Shown: positions 57,795-64,000 of the stretch, piece by piece
Layout of the letters: each line of letters starts with the position of its first letter
How positions within the stretch are numbered: position 1 is the stretch's first letter
From: Amycolatopsis eburnea
GTDB lineage: Bacteria > Actinomycetota > Actinomycetes > Mycobacteriales > Pseudonocardiaceae
Assembly: GCF_003937945.1 (NCBI RefSeq)
Contig: NZ_RSEC01000066.1
Location: 186,001 to 250,000, forward strand
DNA: 64,000 bases
Reading direction: 5' to 3'
Made by a program: the position numbers and the translations under genes
The notes under the pieces: model-generated
What the model was told of the DNA's origin: nothing
The model's database searches: none
The model's input: only the letters and a program-made list of their open reading frames with translations

Positions 57795-59819
57795 CTAGCG
57801 CAGGAACGCGGCGGCCACCCCGGCGTCCACCGGCACGTGCAGGCCGGTGGTGTGGGTGAGGTCGCCGCCGGTCAGGGCGAACACCGCGGCCGCGACGTGC
57901 TCCGGGAGCACCTCGCGCTTGAGGATGGTCCGCTGGGCGTAGAACTCGCCGAGCTTCTCCTCCGGGACGCCGTAGACCGCGGCGCGCTGGGCACCCCAGC
58001 CCCCGGCGAAGATGCCCGAGCCTTGGACGACGCCGTCGGGGTTGACGCCGTTGACGCGGATCCCGTGCCCGCCCAGCTCGGCCGCGAGCAGCCGGACCTG
58101 GTGGGCCTGGTCGGCCTTCGCGGCCCCGTAGGCGACGTTGTTCGGGCCCGCGAACACCGCGTTCTTCGACGAGATGTAGACGATGTCGCCGCCGATGCCC
58201 TGGTCGATCATCGCCTTGGCCGCCGCGCGGGCGACCAGGAACGAGCCCTTGGCCATCACGTCGTGCTGGAGGTCCCAATCGCGTTCGGTGGTCTCCAGCA
58301 ACGGCTTCGAGATCGACAGCCCGGCGTTGTTGACCACCAGGTCGATCCCGCCGAAGGCCAGCACCGTCGCGTCCACCGCGGCCTGCACCGCCTCGGCGTC
58401 GGTGACGTCGGCGGTGACCGAGATGCCGCCGATCTCCGCGGCGACTTCGGCGGCGGACGAGGCGTTCAGGTCGGCGATCGCCACGCACGCCCCTTCGGCC
58501 GCGAGCCGGACCGCGATGGCCTTCCCGATGCCCGAACCGGCGCCGGTCACCAAGGCGATCCGCCCGGCCAGGGGCTTGGGCTTCGGCATCCGCTGCAGCT
58601 TCGCCTCTTCCAGCGCCCAGTACTCGATCCGGAACTTCTCGCTCTCCGGGATCGGGGCGTAGGTCGAGACGGCCTCGGCGCCGCGCATCACATTGATCGC
58701 GTTGACGTAGAACTCCCCCGCCACCCGCGCGGTCTGCTTGTCCTTGCCGAAGGAGAACATCCCCACCCCCGGCACGAGCACGATCGCCGGATCGGCGCCT
58801 CGCATCGCGGGCGAGTCCGAAGTGGCGTAACGCTCGTAGTAGGCGCGGTAGGCGTCGCGGTACTCCGCGTGCCGTTCCTTCAGCCGCGCCACCACGTCCT
58901 CCAGCGGCGCCGACGCGGGCAGGTCGACGACCAGGGGACGGACCTTGGTGCGCAGGAAGTGGTCCGGGCACGACGTGCCGAGCGCGGCCAGCGGCGCGAG
59001 CTTCTCCCGGGAGAGGAACTCCAGCACGACGTCGCTGTCGGTGTAGTGCCCCACCTGTCGCTGATCGGTCGAAGCCAGTCCGCGGATCACCGGCGCCAAC
59101 GCCGCCGCCCGCGTGCGCCGCTCGGCTTCCGGAAGGGCTTCGAAGCCGGGGACGACAGACCCGAACGGCTCGGGAGCGCCCCGGGAGGCAAGGAACTCCT
59201 CGGCCGTCCGGATGATCTCCAGGGAGTTCCGCTCGCACTCCTCGGACGTCGCGCCCCACGCGGTGATGCCGTGACCGCCGAGGATCACGCCGATCGCCTG
59301 GGGGTTCGCCGCCTTCACCGCCGCGATGTCCAGGCCCAGCTGGAACCCCGGCCGCCGCCAGTCCACCCACGCGACGCGGTCGCCGAAGCACTCCTTCGTC
59401 AGCGCGGGGCCATCCGCCGCGGTGGCGAGGGCGATCCCGGAGTCGGGGTGCAGGTGGTCGACGTGCGCGGCCTCGACGAGACCGTGCATCACCGTGTCGA
59501 TCGACGGCGCCGCGCCGCCCCGGCCGTGCAGGCAGTAGTCGAACGCGGCGACCATCTCGTCTTCGCGCTCGACACCGGGGTAAACGTCCACAAGCGACCG
59601 CAGCCGGTCCAGCCGCAGCACCGCCAGCCCGCTCTCGGTGAGCGTGCCGAGGTCGCCGCCGGAACCCTTGACCCACAGCACCTCCGCCGGCGCGCCGGTC
59701 ACCGGGTCGGTCACCGAACCCTTGGCGGAGGTGTTGCCGCCGGCGTAGTTCGTGTTGCGCGGGTCGGCCCCGAGCGCGTTGCTGCGCGCGATGAGCTGCT
59801 CCGGCACGGTCATCGTCAT
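57795..59819 (-). CDS. rhaD: Bifunctional rhamnulose-1-phosphate aldolase / short-chain dehydrogenase
   Basis: A 674-residue fusion. The N-terminal class II aldolase (about residues 1-400, zinc histidines in HVDHLHPDSG and GGHGITAWG) splits rhamnulose 1-phosphate into DHAP and lactaldehyde. The C-terminal SDR (from about residue 420, TGAGSGIG, NNAG, catalytic Tyr about 564 in YGAAKADQ) probably oxidises lactaldehyde. The ATG chosen overlaps the rhaI stop as ATGA; an ATG at 59813 with better-spaced GGGGAG is also possible. Confidence 0.92.
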   Translation of the reverse strand: MTMTVPEQLIARSNALGADPRNTNYAGGNTSAKGSVTDPVTGAPAEVLWVKGSGGDLGTLTESGLAVLRLDRLRSLVDVYPGVEREDEMVAAFDYCLHGRGGAAPSIDTVMHGLVEAAHVDHLHPDSGIALATAADGPALTKECFGDRVAWVDWRRPGFQLGLDIAAVKAANPQAIGVILGGHGITAWGATSEECERNSLEIIRTAEEFLASRGAPEPFGSVVPGFEALPEAERRTRAAALAPVIRGLASTDQRQVGHYTDSDVVLEFLSREKLAPLAALGTSCPDHFLRTKVRPLVVDLPASAPLEDVVARLKERHAEYRDAYRAYYERYATSDSPAMRGADPAIVLVPGVGMFSFGKDKQTARVAGEFYVNAINVMRGAEAVSTYAPIPESEKFRIEYWALEEAKLQRMPKPKPLAGRIALVTGAGSGIGKAIAVRLAAEGACVAIADLNASSAAEVAAEIGGISVTADVTDAEAVQAAVDATVLAFGGIDLVVNNAGLSISKPLLETTERDWDLQHDVMAKGSFLVARAAAKAMIDQGIGGDIVYISSKNAVFAGPNNVAYGAAKADQAHQVRLLAAELGGHGIRVNGVNPDGVVQGSGIFAGGWGAQRAAVYGVPEEKLGEFYAQRTILKREVLPEHVAAAVFALTGGDLTHTTGLHVPVDAGVAAAFLR

Positions 59820-60979
59820 GCTCCCCATCCGGCCTGCGTGCCGCCGGCGCGCTCGGCCACGATCTTCTCCTGGTACCCGCTGCGGGCATACGCCGCGACC
59901 GGGTCCGGGTCGAGCCCGGCGTCCTCCCGCAGTTCACCCAGCAGCGGCCGGACGTCGGTGTTGTAGGCGTCCATCAGCACGGCGTTGGCCTCCAGGACGT
60001 TCCCGGCCTGCTGCGCGGCGCGCAACGCGGTCCTGTCGACGAGCACCGCCTTGGCCGTCGCCTCCTGGACGTTCATCACCGACCGGATGATCGCCGGGAT
60101 CTTGGCCTCGATGTTGTGGCACTGGTCGAGCATGAACGCGATCCCGTACGCCGGGTCCAACGCATCCGCCCGGACGATCTCGTACATGATCCGGAACAGC
60201 TGGAACGGGTCCGCCGCCCCGACCATCAGGTCGTCGTCGGCGTAGAAGCGGGAGTTGAAGTCGAACGCGCCCAGCTTCCCGGCCCGCAGCAGGAACGCCA
60301 CGATGAACTCGATGTTCGTGCCCGGCGCGTGGTGGCCGGTGTCGATGCACACCGTCGCCCGCTCCCCCAGCTCGACGCAGTGCGCGTACGACGTGCCCCA
60401 GTCCGGGACGTCGGTGGCGTAGAACGCGGGCTCGAAGAGCTTGTACTCCAGCAGCATCCGCTGGTCCGGGCCGAGCCGGTCGTAGGTCTCCTTCAACGCC
60501 GCCGCGAGCCGGTCCTGGCGGTCCCGGAGGTCGTCCTGGCCCGGGTAGTTGATGCCGTCGGAGAACCACAGCTTCAGGTCCCGCGACCCGGTCGCGTCCA
60601 TGATGTCGATGGCTTCCAGCAGGTGGTCGGTCGCCTTGCGGCGGATCCCGGCGTCCGGGTTGGTCACCGAACCCAGCTTGTAGTCCTCGTCCTGGAAGAC
60701 GTTGGTGTTGATCGCGCCGATCTCGATGCCCAGATCACGCGCGTACGCGGTCAGGGCACCGTAGTCGTCGACCTTGTCCCACGGGATGTGCAGCGCCACG
60801 CTCGGCGCGACCCCGGTGAACCGGTGCACGGTCGCGGCGTCGGCGATCTTCTCCTCGGGCGTGCGGGGAACACCCGGTTGCGGGAACACCTTGAACCGGG
60901 TGCCCGAGTTCGCGTACGCCCACGACGGCGTCTCGATGCGCTGGGCCCGCAGGGCCGCTTTGACATCCACGGCGATCAC
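59816..60979 (-). CDS. rhaI: L-rhamnose isomerase
   Basis: Converts L-rhamnose to L-rhamnulose. The 387-residue protein has the barrel segments LKLWFSDGINYPGQDD, MLLEYKLFEPAFYATD, DTGHHAPGTNIEF and AFDFNSRFYADDDLMVG, whose His, Asp and Glu bind metal, as in the Pseudomonas/actinobacterial RhaI type. The GTG start overlaps the mutarotase stop as GTGA. Confidence 0.93.
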   Translation of the reverse strand: MIAVDVKAALRAQRIETPSWAYANSGTRFKVFPQPGVPRTPEEKIADAATVHRFTGVAPSVALHIPWDKVDDYGALTAYARDLGIEIGAINTNVFQDEDYKLGSVTNPDAGIRRKATDHLLEAIDIMDATGSRDLKLWFSDGINYPGQDDLRDRQDRLAAALKETYDRLGPDQRMLLEYKLFEPAFYATDVPDWGTSYAHCVELGERATVCIDTGHHAPGTNIEFIVAFLLRAGKLGAFDFNSRFYADDDLMVGAADPFQLFRIMYEIVRADALDPAYGIAFMLDQCHNIEAKIPAIIRSVMNVQEATAKAVLVDRTALRAAQQAGNVLEANAVLMDAYNTDVRPLLGELREDAGLDPDPVAAYARSGYQEKIVAERAGGTQAGWGA

Positions 60980-61311
60980 TGTCCTTCCCGGACGTCAAGG
61001 TGGAAGACCTCGTCGAGCAGCTGGAACCCTTCATCGGGCGGACCGCCGTCCAGGCCGGTGAAGAACTCGGCCATCTCCGCCTGCCAGCGCGCGTTGACCT
61101 CGGTGGCCGCCATCGCGGCCTGCGCGGCCGCGAGGTCGTCGGCCTCGACGTAGCCGATGAGCAGGCCGTCTTCGCGCAGGAAGAGGGAGTAGTTGCGCCA
61201 GCCGGTGTCGTGCAGCGCCTGCCGCATCTCCGGCCACACCTCGCGGTGCCGCCGCGCGTACTCCGCCTTCCGCTCGGGCTTCACCTGCAGGCAGAAGCAG
61301 TACCGGGGCAT
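60976..61311 (-). CDS. rhaM: L-rhamnose mutarotase
   Basis: A 111-residue dimeric ferredoxin-like protein interconverting alpha- and beta-rhamnose. YCFCLQVKPERKAEYARRH and WRNYSLFLREDGLLIGYVE are family signatures, the second with the conserved Tyr, and the catalytic His is in the first part. It overlaps its upstream neighbour by one base (TGATG) and its downstream gene by four. Confidence 0.93.
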   Translation of the reverse strand: MPRYCFCLQVKPERKAEYARRHREVWPEMRQALHDTGWRNYSLFLREDGLLIGYVEADDLAAAQAAMAATEVNARWQAEMAEFFTGLDGGPPDEGFQLLDEVFHLDVREGQ

Positions 61312-62372
61312 CAGAAGTTGAACTTGTCGATGTTGTTCGCGTCGAACGTCGTCGGCGGGCCGAGGACGATCTCGCCGCTCGCGCCGATCGTGTACTCGCC
61401 GAGCTTGCCCGCCTTGAACTTCTCGCCTTCCTTGCCGGTGATCTGGCCCGACTTGAGCGCGACCCCGGCGTACGCGGCGAGGTACCCGATGTCGGCCGGG
61501 TTCCAGAGCGCGAACTGCTTGACCGTGCCGTCCTTGACGAACGCGCGCATCTGGTTCGGCGTACCCAGGCCGGTCACCGCGACCTTGCCCTTGTAGCTCG
61601 ACGAGCTGACGTAGCGCGCGGCGGCCGCGATGCCCACGGTGGTCGGCGAGACGATCACCTTGAGGTTCGGGAACGACTGCAGCAGGCCCTGTGCCTCCTG
61701 GAAGGACTTCTGGTCGTCGTCGTTGCCGTAGGCGACCTTGTCCAGCTTGATGCCCGCGTACTCCGGCTTGGCCAGCTCCTTCTTCAGCACGTCGATCCAG
61801 GCGTTCTGGTTCGTGGCGTTGGGCGTCGCGGACAGTACCGCGATCTCGCCGGACCCGCCGGAGAGGTCCTTGGCCTGCTTGGCCAGCGCCTCGCCGATGC
61901 CCTGCGTGGTGGCCTGGTTGATGAAGACGTCGCGGCAGTCCTTGGCGGCGTCGGAGTCGAACGCGACGACCTTGATGCCGGCGCTGCGGGCCTGGTTGAG
62001 CGACGGGCACACGGCGTTGGGGTCGTTCGCGGCGATGCCGATGACGTCCTGCTGCTGCTGGATCAGCGTGTTGATGTAGCTGACCTGCGACGACGCGCTG
62101 GCGTCGTTCGGCCCGACCAGCTTGTACTCGCCCTTCAGCTCGCCCAGCGCCGCCTTGCCGCCGCTGACCTCGATGTCGCTGTAGGGGTTGTTGAGCTGCT
62201 TGGGCAGGAACGCCATCTTGACGCCCTCCTGTGCCGTGGCGTTGGGGTTCGCCGCCGCGGTGGATGCATTCGCGCCGGAGCCCGCGTTGTCGTTCTTGGT
62301 CGTGCCGCCGCAGGCGGCCAGGACCAGCACCAGCCCGGCCGAGATCGCACCGGTGAGGAACCGTCGGGACAT
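61311..62372 (-). CDS. rhaS: Rhamnose ABC transporter substrate-binding lipoprotein
   Basis: A 353-residue lipoprotein: VLVLAACGG is the lipobox. The periplasmic binding domain of the ribose/rhamnose type reads MAFLPKQLNNPYSDIE, GIAANDPNAVCPSLNQA, VAFDSDAAKDC and VTGLGTPNQM. It delivers rhamnose to the permeases encoded upstream. The ATG start gives the signal peptide. Its stop overlaps the rhaM start (TGATG). Confidence 0.93.
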   Translation of the reverse strand: MSRRFLTGAISAGLVLVLAACGGTTKNDNAGSGANASTAAANPNATAQEGVKMAFLPKQLNNPYSDIEVSGGKAALGELKGEYKLVGPNDASASSQVSYINTLIQQQQDVIGIAANDPNAVCPSLNQARSAGIKVVAFDSDAAKDCRDVFINQATTQGIGEALAKQAKDLSGGSGEIAVLSATPNATNQNAWIDVLKKELAKPEYAGIKLDKVAYGNDDDQKSFQEAQGLLQSFPNLKVIVSPTTVGIAAAARYVSSSSYKGKVAVTGLGTPNQMRAFVKDGTVKQFALWNPADIGYLAAYAGVALKSGQITGKEGEKFKAGKLGEYTIGASGEIVLGPPTTFDANNIDKFNF

Positions 62373-62377
62373 CTTCG

Positions 62378-63376
62378 TCACCTTTCCGGGGTTACCGCTT
62401 GCCGTCGGCGACGCACTGCCGTGCGCGCCGAAGTCACGATGTTGGGGAGCAGGGCCGACACGATGAGGAGCACGCCGGTCACGATGTTGAGGGCCTCGTT
62501 GGACACGTCCTGCAGGCGCAGCGCGTTCTGCAGGGACGCCAGCAGGACCACCCCGGCGAGCACGCCGGGGAGCGTGCCCTTGCCGCCGAAGATGGACACG
62601 CCGCCGAGCAGCACGGCGGCCACGACGGCGAGTTCGAGGCCGAAGCCGTTGTCGGCGCGGGCGCTGGAGTACCGCAGGGTCCACAGCACCCCGGCGAGCC
62701 CGGCGACCGCGCCGCTGACGACGTACAGCCAGAACTTGAGCCGTCCGGTGCGGATGCCGGCGAACCGGGCCGCCTGTTCGCCCGCGCCCGCCGCGAACAC
62801 GCCACGGCCGATCGGGGTCGCGTGCAGCACGATCCCGAAGATCAGGGCCACCACGACCAGCGGGATCAGGACGTTCGGGACCGGACCGCCGCCGATGGTG
62901 CCGGTGACCCAGCTCGTGTAGGTCCGCGGGAAGTCGGCGACCGCGCCGTCGCCGAGCACCACGAACGCCAGGCCGCGGTACAGCGCCAGGGTGCCGATGG
63001 TGACGGCGAGCGAAGGCAGCTTCAGCACGGTCACGAAAAAGCCGTTGAGCGCGCCGAGGACCGCGCCGAGCACGATGCACAGCGGGATGATCGTCTCGAT
63101 CGACAGGCCCGCGTCCCACAGCGACCCCATCACCGCCGACGTCAGCCCGAGCGTGCTCGCCACCGACAGGTCGATCTCGCCGGTCACGATGATGAACGTC
63201 ATCGGCAGCGCGACCAGCGCGATCGGGAGCAGGTCGAGCAGCAGGAAGGTGAAGTTGCGGCTGGTCCCGAAGTTCTCGACGGCGCCCGAAGCGACGATCA
63301 GCACGACCACCGTCACGAGCACGACGGCGGCGTCCCAGCTGAGCAGCCGCCCGAGCGGGTTCGGTCGGTCAGACAT
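62378..63376 (-). CDS. rhaQ: Rhamnose ABC transporter permease
   Basis: A 332-residue membrane protein with about ten hydrophobic segments. ALPMTFIIVTGEIDLSVAS is the first permease signature and AVVAAVLLGGVSIFGGKGTLPG the EAA-like loop that contacts the ATPase. It overlaps the other permease by eight bases and is followed by the binding protein gene. RhaP and RhaQ form the membrane pore. Confidence 0.92.
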   Translation of the reverse strand: MSDRPNPLGRLLSWDAAVVLVTVVVLIVASGAVENFGTSRNFTFLLLDLLPIALVALPMTFIIVTGEIDLSVASTLGLTSAVMGSLWDAGLSIETIIPLCIVLGAVLGALNGFFVTVLKLPSLAVTIGTLALYRGLAFVVLGDGAVADFPRTYTSWVTGTIGGGPVPNVLIPLVVVALIFGIVLHATPIGRGVFAAGAGEQAARFAGIRTGRLKFWLYVVSGAVAGLAGVLWTLRYSSARADNGFGLELAVVAAVLLGGVSIFGGKGTLPGVLAGVVLLASLQNALRLQDVSNEALNIVTGVLLIVSALLPNIVTSARTAVRRRRQAVTPER

Positions 63377-64000
63377 GGGCGTCCCTCTTCTTCAGTGCCT
63401 TGGCGACCCGCACGGCGACCAATCGGTCCGCGCCGATGGCCAGCAGGATCAGCGCGCCGACGATGGCCTGCTGCCAGAACTGGTTGATGTCGAGCACGGC
63501 CAGCGCGCTGCCGATCACGGTCAGCAGGAGCGCGCCGAGGCCCGCGCCCCAGACCGAGCCGCTGCCGCCGAACACCGCCACCCCGCCGACGACGGCCGCG
63601 GCGACGACGTTCAGTTCGTAGCCGGTGCCGGCGGCCGCGTCCACGGTGCCGAAGCGGGCCGCGAACAGGACACCGGCGAGCCCGGCGAGGGCGCCGCTGA
63701 CGAGGAACGCGGCGATGGTGTTGCGGCCGACCCGGATGCCGGCCAGCCGCGCGGCCTGCGGGCTCGACCCCATCGCGTACAGCTCGCGCCCGGCCGGGTA
63801 GCTGCGCAGCACGATCCCGGCGACCACCAGCACCAGCAGCGCGATCAGGACCAGCCACGGCACGCCGAGCAGCGACGCCGTGCCGAAGTCCAAAAAGGAC
63901 GCGGGCAGCTTGTCCGCGTTGATCTGCCGGCCGCCGGCCCAGAAGTAGCTGACGCCGCGGAAGGCGTACAGCGTGCCGAGGGTGACGACCAGCGCCGGCA
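63369..64000 (-). CDS. rhaP: Rhamnose ABC transporter permease (partial, runs off the right edge)
   Basis: The open frame continues to the window end; the missing N-terminal part lies beyond 64000. The visible part starts with PALVVTLGTLYAFRGVSYFW, the permease central signature, and ends with VVGGVAVFGGSGSVWGAGL and DRLVAVRVAKALKKRD. A TTG at 63893 is not the real start. The transporter ATPase gene should lie further right. Confidence 0.9.
   Translation of the reverse strand, partial: PALVVTLGTLYAFRGVSYFWAGGRQINADKLPASFLDFGTASLLGVPWLVLIALLVLVVAGIVLRSYPAGRELYAMGSSPQAARLAGIRVGRNTIAAFLVSGALAGLAGVLFAARFGTVDAAAGTGYELNVVAAAVVGGVAVFGGSGSVWGAGLGALLLTVIGSALAVLDINQFWQQAIVGALILLAIGADRLVAVRVAKALKKRDAHV

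Noticed and set aside
1..64000. tRNA, rRNA, insertion sequence or prophage genes
   Set aside because: I looked for cloverleaf ends, transposase DDE motifs and phage proteins by eye and found none that I could support; a covariance search would be decisive.

Overview
This window is a very GC-rich actinobacterial chromosome segment. It has many GTG starts, an Lsr2 nucleoid protein, an actinobacterial SOS box and AT-poor codon use. The gene content and the intergenic repeats look most like a Pseudonocardiaceae genome of the Amycolatopsis type; that assignment is inference from style and content, not a database match. Nearly everything is chromosomal catabolism. I see no rRNA, tRNA, CRISPR array, transposase or phage gene.

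Layout, left to right. (1) 1-5180: end of a membrane protein, a secreted GH15 glucoamylase with a perfect palindromic operator, an aldo/keto reductase divergent from its likely TetR regulator, then 540 bases of intergenic repeats. (2) 5181-15983: purine and glyoxylate salvage, all on the minus strand. It holds guanine deaminase, a three-subunit xanthine dehydrogenase, an AzgA-type purine permease behind a structured leader, glyoxylate carboligase, tartronate semialdehyde reductase, hydroxypyruvate isomerase, glycerate kinase and a stand-alone domain like the allophanate hydrolase C-terminus. Together they turn purine-derived glyoxylate into phosphoglycerate. (3) 16219-34539: an oxalate/formate island. 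Formyl-CoA transferase, a putative oxalyl-CoA decarboxylase, an NDP-forming acyl-CoA synthetase, a SucCD-like pair, two OFA-type transporters, a split NAD-dependent formate dehydrogenase, FdhD and a ketopantoate-reductase-like gene are marked by three copies of one operator-like sequence, one of them beside a GntR/FCD regulator gene. Oxalate would become formyl-CoA, then formate, then CO2 plus NADH. (4) 34540-42821: Lsr2, an AT-richer methyltransferase, DinB under an SOS box, small proteins, a regulator/zinc peptidase/membrane protein triad, an AraC regulator and a VOC protein. (5) 42833-51404: secreted carbohydrate enzymes (GH clan A with two discoidin domains; GH31 with two carbohydrate modules), DUF1996 and DUF305 proteins, and a LacI regulator whose operator recurs at the promoters it probably controls. 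A DinB-like pseudogene lies here. (6) 51492-54808: a small membrane protein with a two-component system, an NPP1 necrosis-inducing-like secreted protein, and a 114-residue protein that looks like a bacterial amyloid-signalling effector. (7) 54798-64000: an L-rhamnose operon (ABC transporter, mutarotase, isomerase, aldolase/dehydrogenase, kinase) with an extra AraA/FucI-like isomerase; it runs off the right edge.

The observations I rate highest are: a spaced palindrome, GTCCANNNTGGAC, found seven times inside coding genes at the cost of rare codons; the possible amyloid-signalling effector; the three-way-junction leader of the purine permease; the split formate dehydrogenase; and a glyoxylate carboligase carrying the catalytic glutamate that the classical enzyme lacks.
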